The position numbers were made by a program, and so were the translations under genes. Below are positions 54,115-63,958 of a stretch of DNA of 64,000 nt, in pieces; positions within the stretch are counted from its first letter, which is position 1; every line of letters begins with the position of its first letter. Source of the DNA: Parvibaculum sedimenti (lineage in GTDB: Bacteria > Pseudomonadota > Alphaproteobacteria > Parvibaculales > Parvibaculaceae); NCBI RefSeq assembly GCF_009184905.1, contig NZ_WESC01000014.1, positions 34,623 to 98,622 on the forward strand. The letters are read 5' to 3'. The notes beneath the pieces are model-generated. The model was given only the letters and a program-made list of their open reading frames with translations, ran no database searches and had not been told where the DNA came from.

Positions 54115-55035
54115 ATGGAAATCAAATCGAACAATGTCCTGATCGGGACTTTCGCGCTGGTGGTGCTGGCCTGCATCTTCGGCTTTGCGCTCTGGATCAG
54201 CCAGGTGCAGCTCGATCGCCAATATTCCTACTACCAGATCATTTTTCGCGGCTCCGTCTCCGGCCTGAGCAAATCGGGCTCCGTTCAATTCAACGGCCTA
54301 CCGGTCGGGCGTGTGATGGATCTTCACCTTGCCGAGAACGATCCGAGCGAGGTCGTCGCGCTGATCCAGCTCGACGCGCGCACGCCTGTGAAGGAAGACT
54401 CGATCGCCCAGCTCGAAGCCTCGGGCATCACCGGCGTCGCCGTCATCCAGATCACTGGCGGCAGCCCCGGCTCACAGCTTCTGAAGCCGAAGAATGGCGA
54501 GGCCTATGCGGTCATTCGCGGTGCACCCTCGACCTTGCAGGAGCTTGCGAAGTCGGCGCCCGAAACGCTGCAGAGCGCGAACAAGCTGTTGCAGGAGCTG
54601 AACGCGACGCTCGCCAACAATCAGAAGTCGATCGGCCATGTGGTCGAGAACCTCGACAGGCTCTCGACCGAGCTTGCCGACAGTTCGGGCGACATGAAGA
54701 GGGCGATCAAGAACCTGGCCGATGCGTCGGAACATTTCAGCTCTCTCAGCCGCAGCGCCGACAGTCTCGTCAAGAATGATGCCAAGGGACTCATCGCAGA
54801 TCTGCGCAACACCTCGGATTCCTATCGCAAGGTTGCGGAGAATCTCGATCAGCTTCTGCGCGTCAACGGTCCGGCGATCAATCGCATGAGCAGGGACGGG
54901 CTGACCCAGATCCCGCAGCTCGTCTCGGAGACGCGCGACCTCGTCACCGCGCTCGATCGTATCGTTTCCCGCGCCCAGGACGATCCGGCGCGCTTCCTCA
55001 TCGGCAAAAACGTTCCGGAAGTGAAAGCACAATGA
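54115..55035 (+). CDS. mlaD: MlaD family MCE-domain protein
   Basis: The 306-residue protein has one N-terminal membrane helix (about 11-30), an MCE domain (about 40-120, with GSVSGLSKSGSVQFNGLPVGRV split at residues 44-65), and a long helical region after residue 150 that can form a tube-like coiled coil. It binds and passes phospholipid in the periplasm. It is longer than E. coli MlaD (183 residues), closer to alphaproteobacterial members. It overlaps the next gene by four bases. Confidence 0.91.
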   Translation: MEIKSNNVLIGTFALVVLACIFGFALWISQVQLDRQYSYYQIIFRGSVSGLSKSGSVQFNGLPVGRVMDLHLAENDPSEVVALIQLDARTPVKEDSIAQLEASGITGVAVIQITGGSPGSQLLKPKNGEAYAVIRGAPSTLQELAKSAPETLQSANKLLQELNATLANNQKSIGHVVENLDRLSTELADSSGDMKRAIKNLADASEHFSSLSRSADSLVKNDAKGLIADLRNTSDSYRKVAENLDQLLRVNGPAINRMSRDGLTQIPQLVSETRDLVTALDRIVSRAQDDPARFLIGKNVPEVKAQ

Positions 55036-55688
55036 ACCCGCTTCATCGTTTCGCGCGGCGCAGTGCGGCGCTTGTCCTTCTCCTTCCGCTTTGCGCCTGC
55101 GCGCTGGCGAACGTCGCCAGCGAGCCGCCGCCGCAGCTCTTCACGCTGACAGCGGGGCATCCCGCGCCGGCATCGTCCAATGCGCTGAAGCCCGCTCAGG
55201 TCGTGGTGGATGAGTTCTCCGCCCCCGCCGTCATCGACAGTGCGCGCATCGTTCAGCAGTCGGGCGTGAACGAACTCAAATATTACGCCGACGCCCGCTG
55301 GGCGGACCGGGCGCCGCGCCTGATCCAGAACCTCATGGTCGAGACGATGGAAAACTCCGGTCGCTTCGCTTCCGTCGCGACGCGGGGCGCCGATCTCCGC
55401 GGCGATTACGAGCTCACAGGCGATATCCGCCAGTTCGCCGTCGACGCGACGAACCCGTCGGGCCTTACGGTGAAGATCGAGCTTTACGCGCGGCTGGTGC
55501 TTGAAAACGAACGCACCATCGTCGCCGTCAAATCCTTCGGTGCCTCCGTGCCCGTCAGCGGCAGCGGCATATCCGCCATTGTCGCGGCCTATGACATCGG
55601 CCTCCGCCAGACTCTCGAAGGCATAGCGGTCTGGGCCGACGAAAACGCCCGTCTCGCAGCGGCAAAGGCCGCCGCTCCGCAGAGCTAG
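55032..55688 (+). CDS. ABC-type transport auxiliary lipoprotein (PqiC/LptE-like, DUF330 type)
   Basis: The 218-residue protein has a lipoprotein signal (VLLLPLCAC, lipid Cys at 21 or 23) and the auxiliary-domain strands DSARIVQQSGVNELKYYADARWADRAP, split at residues 70-96. Such proteins link MCE transporters to the outer membrane. The start overlaps mlaD (ATGA). Its 3' end overlaps the facing coiled-coil gene by four bases. Confidence 0.85.
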   Translation: MNPLHRFARRSAALVLLLPLCACALANVASEPPPQLFTLTAGHPAPASSNALKPAQVVVDEFSAPAVIDSARIVQQSGVNELKYYADARWADRAPRLIQNLMVETMENSGRFASVATRGADLRGDYELTGDIRQFAVDATNPSGLTVKIELYARLVLENERTIVAVKSFGASVPVSGSGISAIVAAYDIGLRQTLEGIAVWADENARLAAAKAAAPQS

Positions 55689-57901
55689 GCCAGCTTGCCG
55701 CTCGCCTGGGCAAGAATCAGATAGGCCTTGCCGGTGTCCGAGGTGAGATAGGTTTCGGCGAGGATGTTCTCCCTATCGCGCGTCGATGCGGAGGCGAGCA
55801 GCCGTTCGAAGAGCGAGACGAACCTGTCGACATGGTCGCGGAACTCCTCGTCGCCGCGATATTTGACGGCGATACGGTCGTAGAGCTGGCGGCCCGCGAT
55901 ATTGTAAAGCCGCCGCGCGAAGACATTGCGCTCGCCCGCCTGATAGCGCTGCCAGAGTTCGGCGGGCGGGCTTTGTTCCAGCGCGCGGTCGAGGTCGACG
56001 GCGAGTGCCTGCAATGTCTCGATGACCTGAAGCGACGAGCGGTGGAATTCGCTGTCGCTCATGCCGTCGGTCAGCTCGCCGGGCTTCGGCGGCGCGTCCC
56101 GGTCGGGCAGGCGCTCGGCTGCGGCGAGCAGATCGGAAATGCCCCAGTTGCGCGAGGTGTCGGCAGGCCGAGAGGCATCCGGCCATGCCATGTCCGGACG
56201 GGGCGGGGGCGGCGGCGTTTCGCCCGCATGAGCAGGCGCCGCGTAACCGGGAGACGTGCGGTCCAGCGTCCGCGCATGCCGCGTCACGATGTCGGCGATG
56301 GAGGCGAGCGCCGAAAGCTGGTCCTGCAAGACATGATTGAGCGACGCCGCGCTCGCAGCCGCCTCCACGGGCATGCGTGAGAGCCGCGCTTCGAGTTCGC
56401 TGGAGGCTTCCTGCATCGCGCGGCCCGCTTCCTTCGCCGCGCCGCCAAGGCGGATCATGGCGGCGTTGAAGCGCTCGCCCGCATGGTCGCTGTCGGACAC
56501 GGCCTTGGTCACGATGACGCGCAAGGCGTTCGTGCGCTCCGCAATATCGGTGGATAGCGTGGCCGCCGCCTTCGTCACATCATTGGCCATCATGGATGTC
56601 GCGGCGCGGATCTGGGTCACCGTTGCGCCAATGGCGTCTGCCGCGGCTCGCGTCACGTCTTCACCGAGCGCGCCCGTGGCGCCACGTAACTCGTCGACCG
56701 TTGCGCCGATGGCCCGCGTTGCCGCGCCCGCCGACCGGCTGATCGTGCCCGACGCTTCGCTCATCTCCGCGACCGCGCGCAGAATGTCGGCGGAGATCGT
56801 TTCGTCGAGCGCCTTGGCTCGTTCCGCCGCATTGTCGAACGTGGCGTTGAGACGCGCGGCAAGTTCCGCCGCGGCGTGGCCGATCTCCTGCGTCCGTTCG
56901 TTCATCGCCTGATCGGCAGCGAGCATATTGTCGCGATGCTCCTCGAAAACGGCTTCGAGCTTTTCGCGCTCCGTGCTGAGCCTCTCTGCCGCTTCGCCGA
57001 TGAGTTGGCGCTTCGTCTCATAGCGCTGCGCCAGCGTGTCGGCCTGTGAAAGCGCCGCATTCGCCACGACTTCGAGGCGCGAGGCCTGCCTGTCGAGCAT
57101 GGAGGTGGTGGCGTCCGCGCCCGCGCGCGCGGCCTCGCTCACCCGGGCGAGCGTTTCCGTCTGCGCGACGATGCGCGTGCCGGCATCGTCGAGCGTCGTT
57201 GCCGCCTTGTCGACGAGCCCGCGCACGGCATCCACCTGTTCGCGGATCGAGCGGGCGACCGTGTCGCTCTCGCTGCCGATGGCGCGGGCAAGTTCGCCGA
57301 GGCCCTCGCGCTGCTCGCTGAGAAGTTCACCCATCACGCGGGTGCGCTCTTCCGCGCGGCCCGTGCCTTTGTCGATCGCGTCGAGTTCTTCCGCGACCAG
57401 CGCGTTGAGACGCACGGTCTCGGCCAGCGCTTGCGCCAGCCCTTCCTTCATCGCATCGAGCTCGCGGCGCACGGCCTGCGAAATGGTGATGATCTCTTCG
57501 CTCGCCGGATCGGCGGGGTCGGTCATGCGGATCGCGGTGCGCGCCAGCGCCTCCGCCATGAGCTTCATCTCCTGTCCGCGCCAGATGGCATAGGCGGCGA
57601 ACCAGACGAGAATGATGGGCAGCGCCGCGCCGAGGCCGATCAGCACGAGCTCGTTCGGCGTGAGCTTCGATAGCCCCTCCGCGCCGTAAAAACCCCAGAG
57701 GTAAGCCGCCGCCGCGCCGACGCAGAAGAGGCTCGCCACCGCCGCCGCCGCCGGAATGCGCCTCGAAGGCCGCCGCGCGATCAGCCGGTAGAGCGCGCCC
57801 GCCGCAGGCGAGTCCTCATTGGCCGCCTTCACCGGCAGCTCATTGGCTGCCGGAGATTCCGCGGTTTCAGGCGCCCTGGGCGCCAAATCCAGTGTTTTCA
57901 T
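55685..57901 (-). CDS. Large membrane-anchored coiled-coil protein, function unknown
   Basis: The 738-residue protein has two membrane helices (about 50-70 and 85-105) near the N terminus, then about 430 residues of heptad-type helix with repeated Ala/Asp/Thr-rich segments (residues about 130-560), resembling methyl-accepting or apolipoprotein-like repeats without a known signalling hairpin. A Pro-rich linker (about 575-600) and a compact C-terminal domain follow. I do not recognise the family. Convergent with the Mla operon; a structural or polar role is only a guess. Confidence 0.62.
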   Translation of the reverse strand: MKTLDLAPRAPETAESPAANELPVKAANEDSPAAGALYRLIARRPSRRIPAAAAVASLFCVGAAAAYLWGFYGAEGLSKLTPNELVLIGLGAALPIILVWFAAYAIWRGQEMKLMAEALARTAIRMTDPADPASEEIITISQAVRRELDAMKEGLAQALAETVRLNALVAEELDAIDKGTGRAEERTRVMGELLSEQREGLGELARAIGSESDTVARSIREQVDAVRGLVDKAATTLDDAGTRIVAQTETLARVSEAARAGADATTSMLDRQASRLEVVANAALSQADTLAQRYETKRQLIGEAAERLSTEREKLEAVFEEHRDNMLAADQAMNERTQEIGHAAAELAARLNATFDNAAERAKALDETISADILRAVAEMSEASGTISRSAGAATRAIGATVDELRGATGALGEDVTRAAADAIGATVTQIRAATSMMANDVTKAAATLSTDIAERTNALRVIVTKAVSDSDHAGERFNAAMIRLGGAAKEAGRAMQEASSELEARLSRMPVEAAASAASLNHVLQDQLSALASIADIVTRHARTLDRTSPGYAAPAHAGETPPPPPRPDMAWPDASRPADTSRNWGISDLLAAAERLPDRDAPPKPGELTDGMSDSEFHRSSLQVIETLQALAVDLDRALEQSPPAELWQRYQAGERNVFARRLYNIAGRQLYDRIAVKYRGDEEFRDHVDRFVSLFERLLASASTRDRENILAETYLTSDTGKAYLILAQASGKLA

Positions 57902-58132
57902 GGTCTTTTGCCCCTAGCCGAAGCTCGAACTTCAACCTGTCGGAAGGCGGCCTGTCCGTCAACCGGCCAGCGCCCCGGGCGGCCCCCGGTGTGAATGGTA
58001 GGGTCGATTCTGCCGATTTTTCCGCATAAGCCCGCCGAAATGCGGGCGGGGGGCCACAGGCGGTTAACGCTTCGCTACCACATGCCCGGCTAGGCTCGCC
58101 AAGGCCCGCGACACGGCTTTCGGAGAAGACCC

Positions 58133-58462
58133 ATGCCCGCAATCATGCAGCCGCTCGATCTCGCCCACCTCGCTCAATACACGCTGGGCAACCGCGACCT
58201 TGAGGCCGAACTCCTCGGACTGTTCCGCGCGCAGGCGCAGCTCTATCTCGACCGGCTGAGCGACGCGACGGACGACAAGGAGTGGCGCGATGCCGCCCAC
58301 AGCCTCAAAGGCTCCGCCCGCGGCCTCGGCGCCTTCGCGCTGGGCGACATCGCCGAGGAGGCCGAGCGGCTCGCCGACCAGACCGCGAGGGCGCCGATGA
58401 TCGAACGCCTCCGCGCTGCGGTCGCCGAGGTCAATCTCTATATCGATGAAGTTGTCGGCTGA
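58133..58462 (+). CDS. Histidine phosphotransfer (Hpt) domain protein
   Basis: The 109-residue protein is a four-helix Hpt domain with the phospho-acceptor H56 in AHSLKGSARGLGA. Stand-alone Hpt proteins relay phosphate between response regulators; no histidine kinase is next to it. Its stop overlaps the 3' end of the facing tetR gene by 25 bases. The 231 bases upstream hold no other gene that I can support. Confidence 0.84.
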   Translation: MPAIMQPLDLAHLAQYTLGNRDLEAELLGLFRAQAQLYLDRLSDATDDKEWRDAAHSLKGSARGLGAFALGDIAEEAERLADQTARAPMIERLRAAVAEVNLYIDEVVG

Positions 58463-59058
58463 ACCCCGGCTGCTGCCGCAATCGCGCTGACGGCGAGGAT
58501 CACCGTTTTCCGCGCCTGCGCCACCGATAGCCCCTGTTCCATCCGCAGTCTTCTCCAGCTGTCGAAACTCATCAGCAGGTCGAGCGCCTCGAATTGCATG
58601 CGGTCATGCTTGAGCGCGGGGGGAAGCGCCTTGCGCAATGTCGTGCGCTGCATCTTCGTCAATGTATCGTGATCCTCGCGGAGAACGGCGGAGCGGTATT
58701 TGTGAACATCGGCCGCGATCTTGAACGGCATGATCTTCTCGAAAACGCGGATGCGTCGGTCGATCATGGCTTCGAGCCGGGTCGGCCAGTCGCCTTCCGG
58801 CAAGGGTCCGGCGGCGATGGGCTCGATCTCCGCGAGCATCACGTCCGAGATTTCGCGGTAAAGGCTGTCCATGTCGTTGAAATGACGGAAGACAGTGCGC
58901 AGGCCCACATCAGCTCTTGCCGACACATCCTCGGCGCCCGGCGAGATGTTGCCCTCGCGCACGAGTTCGAGCATTGCCTCGACAATGCGCCGGCGGTTTT
59001 CCTGCCCGCGCAGGCGACGTCCGTCTTCCTTGTCGGTGGTTTCTTCAGCTTGTTGCAT
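58438..59058 (-). CDS. TetR family transcriptional regulator
   Basis: The 206-residue regulator has an N-terminal helix-turn-helix (about residues 20-65, ISPGAEDVSARADVGLRTVFRHF split at 36-58) and a C-terminal ligand domain. It is the last gene of a four-gene minus-strand operon with the DUF1330, membrane and dehalogenase genes, and overlaps its upstream neighbour by 14 bases. Its likely target is the dyad at 60854-60870. Confidence 0.84.
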   Translation of the reverse strand: MQQAEETTDKEDGRRLRGQENRRRIVEAMLELVREGNISPGAEDVSARADVGLRTVFRHFNDMDSLYREISDVMLAEIEPIAAGPLPEGDWPTRLEAMIDRRIRVFEKIMPFKIAADVHKYRSAVLREDHDTLTKMQRTTLRKALPPALKHDRMQFEALDLLMSFDSWRRLRMEQGLSVAQARKTVILAVSAIAAAAGVQPTTSSI

Positions 59059-59455
59059 CGGCTCGTCCGCGCAGTAATTCCCACGCAGTTATGATGCCCA
59101 CGGCGATGAAAGAAAAGACCGCGCCATATTGACCCGGCACCGCATGGGGCAGGGGACGCCACAGGAGGAAGAGGAACAGCCCGAGCGCGAGCTCGCCCAT
59201 ATGAACGAGCAGCAGGGGCAGGGCCATCATGCGGAAGCGCGTGGCGACCAGCAGGTCGACGGCGCCGAGCGTGATTTGCCCGACGCCGACCGCACCGATG
59301 AAGAAAAGCGCGATCTCCCGCGCCTGCCCAAGATCGAGCCCGGCAATGGCGGTAAGCCCGCCGTCGGGCGCGAAGAGATGGATCGATCCGCGCGCGAGGT
59401 TGACCGCGCCGAGAAGCGAGAGAACGGCAATGACCGCACGAGACGGTGGGCGCAT
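59045..59455 (-). CDS. Hypothetical four-helix membrane protein
   Basis: The 136-residue protein has four membrane helices. No known motif. ATG 59455 has GGGAGGA upstream; an earlier start eight codons up is less likely. Overlaps tetR by 14 bases and follows DUF1330 by 20 bases, so it belongs to the dehalogenase operon, maybe handling a hydrophobic substrate. Confidence 0.65.
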   Translation of the reverse strand: MRPPSRAVIAVLSLLGAVNLARGSIHLFAPDGGLTAIAGLDLGQAREIALFFIGAVGVGQITLGAVDLLVATRFRMMALPLLLVHMGELALGLFLFLLWRPLPHAVPGQYGAVFSFIAVGIITAWELLRGRADATS

Positions 59456-59475
59456 GATCGTCCTCCCGTTTTTCG

Positions 59476-59895
59476 TCATTTGGGCTCGAAGGCGAGCGTC
59501 GAGCGGATGAGAAGCTGTCCCGCGAGACCGGCCTCGCGGTGGTTCGAGAGGGCAAGCACCTCCGGCGAGGTGACGAGGGCGGCAAAGCTTGCGGCCGAGG
59601 CATATTCGACGAGGCCCACCTCGTCCCAGAGATCGCCGACCTCGCCGATCACGACATCCTTCAAATCAGCAAAGAAAAGAAAGCGCCCGCCATTCGCGGC
59701 CACGATCTTCTCCATTTCCGTCGCATAGCGCATATAGGCCTCGCGCCCGCTGATCTTCTCCGCGCGCCCGTCCTTATATTGGGCGACGTCGTGGAACTTC
59801 AGCAGGTTGAGCATGACGATCGGCGCGGTGTCTTGCGAGCCCGCGAGCCCCATCAGCTTTTCGCGTTTCGGATAGACGGCAATTTCGTAATTCAT
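59476..59895 (-). CDS. DUF1330 family protein (dimeric alpha/beta-barrel)
   Basis: The 139-residue protein has the ferredoxin-like fold of DUF1330/ABM-like proteins, with VMLNLLKFHD and GREAYMRYA segments and a central FFADLKDVVIGE strand. Start is fixed by GGGAGGAG just before ATG 59895. It lies 11 bases after the dehalogenase gene. Biochemical function of the family is unproven; many members sit near degradation genes. Confidence 0.8.
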   Translation of the reverse strand: MNYEIAVYPKREKLMGLAGSQDTAPIVMLNLLKFHDVAQYKDGRAEKISGREAYMRYATEMEKIVAANGGRFLFFADLKDVVIGEVGDLWDEVGLVEYASAASFAALVTSPEVLALSNHREAGLAGQLLIRSTLAFEPK

Positions 59896-59906
59896 GATCT
59901 CCTCCC

Positions 59907-60812
59907 TCATGCTTTCTCGCTGATCAATGCATCGATGATCTTGACGAGCTCGGCGGGCTTGTCTTCCTGCAGGAAATGTCCACCATCTTTTATGATAACA
60001 TGCTTCTGCCCCTTCGCGCCCGGCACGCGCTCGTGGAAAATGCGTTCGCCGCCCTTGCTCACCGGGTCGCCATCGCTGAAGGCGGTCAGCACCGGCTTGT
60101 CGAACGCTTCCAGCACCTTCCACGCCGCCTTGTTCTCGGCGACGGAAGGATGCTCCGGCGTGATCGGCACGAGCGCGGGAAAGCGCCGCGCGCCCGCCTT
60201 GAAATTTTCCTCCGGGTAGGGCGCGTCATAGGCGGCCTTCTCCGCCGCGCTCAGCTCGCGCAAGCTCCCCATGTTGACGATTTCGCCCACCGGCAGCACC
60301 GGCACGGACTGGCTGAAGTCGAGCCATGCCTGAAAGGCGTCCGTTCGCCCGGTGCCGATGGGCAGGCCCGTATTGGCGACGATGACGCGCGCGAAGCGTT
60401 CAGGAAAGGCGGCGACGAGGCGCAGGCCGATAAGTCCGCCCCAGTCCTGACAGAAGAGGGTGATGTCCTTCAGATCCTTCGCGACCAGCCAGTCGCTCAT
60501 CCATTTCACATGGCGCTCGTAGGTGTAGTCCGACTGCTCGCTCGGCTTGTCGGAGCGCCCGAAGCCGATGAGATCCGGCGCCACCACGCGGTGCCCCCGC
60601 GCCGCGAGGCCGGGGATCATGTGCCGGTAGAGATAGGACCACGAGGGCTCGCCATGCATGAGGAGAACGGGCTCGGCATCCTTCGGGCCCTCATCGACCG
60701 AATGAATGCGCAGCACCGTGCCGTCGGTGTCCGTCACATCCACATAGGTCGGCGCGAAGGTGTAGTCCGGCAAATTCGCGAAACACGCATCCGGCGTTCT
60801 CAGCACGTTCAT
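59907..60812 (-). CDS. Haloalkane dehalogenase (HLD-I type)
   Basis: The 301-residue alpha/beta hydrolase has [11 protein letters not shown], the nucleophile elbow CQDWGG (nucleophile D123 with W124 as first halide-binding residue), W163 as probable second halide-binding residue, D249 (SDGDP) and H279 (DGGHF). This D-D-H triad with the nearby Trp pair fits subfamily I (DhlA/DhmA-like) enzymes that cut carbon-halogen bonds hydrolytically. It is first in its operon, next to the divergent operator region. Confidence 0.87.
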   Translation of the reverse strand: MNVLRTPDACFANLPDYTFAPTYVDVTDTDGTVLRIHSVDEGPKDAEPVLLMHGEPSWSYLYRHMIPGLAARGHRVVAPDLIGFGRSDKPSEQSDYTYERHVKWMSDWLVAKDLKDITLFCQDWGGLIGLRLVAAFPERFARVIVANTGLPIGTGRTDAFQAWLDFSQSVPVLPVGEIVNMGSLRELSAAEKAAYDAPYPEENFKAGARRFPALVPITPEHPSVAENKAAWKVLEAFDKPVLTAFSDGDPVSKGGERIFHERVPGAKGQKHVIIKDGGHFLQEDKPAELVKIIDALISEKA

Positions 60813-60852
60813 GGGCCGTCTCCTCTACTGGGCGTTTCACGCCTCGATAATA

Positions 60853-60882
60853 TTGACATGAAGAATGTCACTATATAAAAAC
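60853..60882 (+). promoter_or_regulatory. Promoter of the DsbA-like/sulfatase operon
   Basis: TTGACA at 60853-60858 is followed after 17 bases by TAAAAA at 60876 (or after 15 by TATAAA), a close match to sigma-70 spacing. It is 25-50 bases before the gene and overlaps the dyad, so a bound repressor would block it. Confidence 0.6.
60854..60870. promoter_or_regulatory. Probable TetR operator in the divergent region
   Basis: TGACAT-GAAGA-ATGTCA is a perfect 6-5-6 dyad lying between the dehalogenase gene (starts 60812, minus) and the DsbA-like gene (starts 60906, plus), on top of the plus promoter. The tetR gene at 58438-59058 is in the same locus and is the natural candidate. Confidence 0.6.
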
Positions 60883-60905
60883 GTGTCAAGGGGGTGGAGA
60901 GGACC

Positions 60906-62225
60906 ATGATGAAAGCCGTCTTGAGCCGCGCCGGGAGCGCGCTTCTCACCAGCCGCGCCTTGCGCGACACGCGCCGCGCCGTTCACGCGCTTCACCGCCG
61001 AGTGAAAGGCGGGGCGCCCACGGTTCTTTATTTTCATCAGGCAGACGATCCCTACAGCCAAATCGCCGCGCAGGCGCTTTCCGCCATTGCAGCGCGCTAC
61101 AAGGTGGCGCTGGTGTCCATGCTCGTTTCCCCGCCGGAGGACTCCGCCGCGCCTGAGCGCGCCATGCTGCGCGCCTATGCGTTAAGGGATGCGCCGCGCC
61201 TTGCCGCCGAATATGGCTTTGAATTTCCCGCCAACGCGGCTTCGCCCGATGCGCCCCTCGTTGCGCTCTGCAACGCCGTATTGCTCGCGGCGAAGACGCG
61301 AGGGACGTTTTTCGAGGTTGCGCCGCTCGCGGGCCGCGCGCTCTTCGCGGGCGATGCCGCCGCGTTGCGTGATCTCGCGGCGAAACACGGCGCGTCGGAG
61401 CCGGAGGCCGTCGCGCACAGCCTTGCCGAAGGCGACGCGATGCGAAAGCGCCTCGGCCATTATCTCGGCGGCATGTTCTATTTCGAGGGCGAATGGTATT
61501 GGGGCATAGACCGCCTCTGCCATCTCGAGGCGCGTCTCGCCTCCATCGGCCTTGACAGCCTGCCGAAGGGCGCCGCGCAGATCGCCCCCCGGCGCGATAT
61601 GCGCCTCATTGCCTTTCCGAAGGGTGGCCCGCGCCTCGTCATCGACTACTGGTTTTCCTTCCGCAGCCCCTATTCGTGGATTTCATTCCCACGCATGAAG
61701 AAACTCGCGCATCACTACGATGCGGAGCTGCGTCTGCGCTTCATCCTGCCGATGGTGATGCGCGGCCTGCCCGTGCCGCGCGTCAAGCGCATGTACATCA
61801 TGCTCGACACGAAGCGCGAGGCGGAACTCGCCGGAATTCCCTTCGGCACCGTCGTCGATCCCGTGGGCGCAGGCGCCGAGCGCGCGCTCGCCGTCCTGCA
61901 TCGCGCCATGAAGCTCGGCCGCGGCGAAGACTTCGCGGAGCTTGGCCAGCGCGCCGCCTTTGCCGACGGCATCGACCTCGCCTCCGATGCAGGCCTCTAC
62001 GATGTCGCCCGCCGCGCCGGTCTCGACGAGGCGGCCGTCAAGGCCGCGCTCGGCGACGAAAGCTGGCGGCCGGTCGCGGAAGAAAACCGCAAGGCCCTCT
62101 TTGCGGCAGGCCTCTGGGGCGCCCCCACCTTCCGCGTCAACGACATGCCCGCCCATTGGGGCCAGGACCGCTTCTGGGCGCTGGAGGAGGATATTCTGGG
62201 TATCCTGGAAGGCGCAAAACCCTGA
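60906..62225 (+). CDS. DsbA family protein with two tandem thioredoxin-like domains
   Basis: The 439-residue protein carries two DsbA/2-hydroxychromene-carboxylate-isomerase-like domains. The N-terminal one starts at about residue 40 (VLYFHQADDPYS). The C-terminal one starts at about 244 (IDYWFSFRSPYSWI) and ends with LWGAPTFRVNDMPAHWGQDR, near-identical to GSH-dependent isomerases. The redox CxxC is absent in both. A glutathione-dependent isomerase or transferase role is likely. A GTG 12 bases upstream is an alternative start. The sulfatase gene follows by 11 bases. Confidence 0.8.
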   Translation: MMKAVLSRAGSALLTSRALRDTRRAVHALHRRVKGGAPTVLYFHQADDPYSQIAAQALSAIAARYKVALVSMLVSPPEDSAAPERAMLRAYALRDAPRLAAEYGFEFPANAASPDAPLVALCNAVLLAAKTRGTFFEVAPLAGRALFAGDAAALRDLAAKHGASEPEAVAHSLAEGDAMRKRLGHYLGGMFYFEGEWYWGIDRLCHLEARLASIGLDSLPKGAAQIAPRRDMRLIAFPKGGPRLVIDYWFSFRSPYSWISFPRMKKLAHHYDAELRLRFILPMVMRGLPVPRVKRMYIMLDTKREAELAGIPFGTVVDPVGAGAERALAVLHRAMKLGRGEDFAELGQRAAFADGIDLASDAGLYDVARRAGLDEAAVKAALGDESWRPVAEENRKALFAAGLWGAPTFRVNDMPAHWGQDRFWALEEDILGILEGAKP

Positions 62226-62236
62226 GGGAGAAGGAC

Positions 62237-63958
62237 ATGACCGGCAAGCAGCATCCCACCCGCCGCCGCGTGCTGGGCGTCGGCGCCGCTGCGCTTGGCG
62301 TCGCGAGCAGCGGCACGGCCTTCGGCGCGCCCGCCGCGCTGAGGTCGAAAAAGCCCAACATCCTTTTCGTGATGACCGATCAGGAGCGCTCGGCCTCGCT
62401 TCCCGGCAACCTCGATCTCCCGGCGCATGACTGGATGCGCGAGCGCGGCACCTTCTTCCCGAAATACAACGTCAACACGACGCCGTGTTCGCCCTCGCGC
62501 TCGGTGATCTATTTCGGCCGCCACACGCAGCAGACCGACATGGTGGTGAATGACGGCGCGCCGCCTTTCCCCGTGCTCAACACGAAGCTCCGCTCCATCG
62601 GCCATCATCTGCGCGATCTGGGCTACTACACCGCCTACAAGGGCAAGTGGCACCTGAGCGATCTTCCGCATGCGGCGCAACTGGGCTACGGCCCCTATGC
62701 GAAGACCGACAAGGCGCTGGAAGCCTTCGGTTTCAGCGACTACAACATCGATGGCGATCCGCACGGCAAGGTCTGGGACGGCTACCGCTTCGACGGCCCA
62801 ACCGTCAGCGCCTCGATCCAGTGGCTCGACGAGGTCGGTCGCAAGCTCGACAAGCCCTGGTTCCTCGCCGTCAACCTCGTCAATCCGCATGACATATGCT
62901 TCTTCGAAGCATGGCCCGGGCAGACCGCCACGCGCGGCAACCCGGACGTGCTCTCGCCCCTCGCGCCCGCGCCCGCGAACGACATCTACGACAAGGACTG
63001 GAGCGACATCCCGCTTCCCGAAAGCTTCTATCGCCAGCCCGCCGACAACGAGCCCTGGGCGGTGAAGTCCTATCGCGGCATCTGCGATCTCACCTATGGC
63101 AGGTTGCCCGACGACGAGCACATCTGGCGCAGGAACCAGAGCTATTATTTCAACTGCATGCGCGACGCGAGCACCAAGATCCGTCGCCTCTTCTCGGCGC
63201 TCGAAACATTCGGCCTCGCCGACAACACCATTGTCGTCTACACCGCCGATCATGGCGAGATGGCGGGCGCGCAGCGCCTGCGCCAGAAGGGCCCGGTGAT
63301 CTTCAAGGAGAATGTCGCCGTCCCGCTCTACATCAGCCACCCCGACGCGCGCACCCCGCGCAGCGTCGACAGCCTCGGCAACACGCTCGATCTTTTGCCG
63401 ACGATCTATGAATTCGCGGGCGGCGATGTGGGCCAGCTCGAAGACCCGCTGGGCAAGCTTCCGGGCGTCAGCCTCGCCGCCGCGGTGACGGGCGGCAGAA
63501 CGGAGCGCGACGCGCGCGGCGCTTTCTACAATTACGGCGTTCCCTTCTACATCGACCCGCAGATGATGGAAGCGATGATGCGTGAGGGTCGCACGCCCTC
63601 CATGTCGTCGATCTTCATCGAAGCGCTGAAGCTCGGCCATCTCGGACCCAGCCGCACCAATCGCGGCCTCCATCGCGGCGTCTATGACGGGCGCTACAAA
63701 TTCGCGCGCTTCTTCGCGCTGGGCGAGCATCACATCCCGAAAGACTGGGACATGCTCCTCGCGCATAACGACCTCGCGCTCTACGACACCGAGACAGACC
63801 CGAACGAGCTCAACAATCTCGCCCGCGATCCCGAAGCCCACAAGGACCTCATCTGGTCCCTCTGCCAGAAAACCACAGCCCTCATCGAAACCGAAATCGG
63901 CCGCGACGAAGGCCAGGAATTCGGTAAGCGATGTTTCGTTCACACCTTGACTGGATAA
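62237..63958 (+). pseudogene. Sulfatase (type I, FGly) with 3' end disrupted by an IS66-type element
   Basis: The frame gives 573 residues. There is a twin-arginine signal (RRRVLGVGAAALGVASSGTAFG), metal Asp in MTDQE (about 48), the sulfatase signature C84-S-P-S-R (formylglycine site), and DHGEM later. It should hydrolyse an aliphatic or aryl sulfate in the periplasm. The last 11 residues (GKRCFVHTLTG) come from inserted DNA starting at GTAAGCG (63924), where GC drops sharply. The natural C terminus is therefore lost; the core domain appears complete, so residual activity is possible. Confidence 0.78.
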
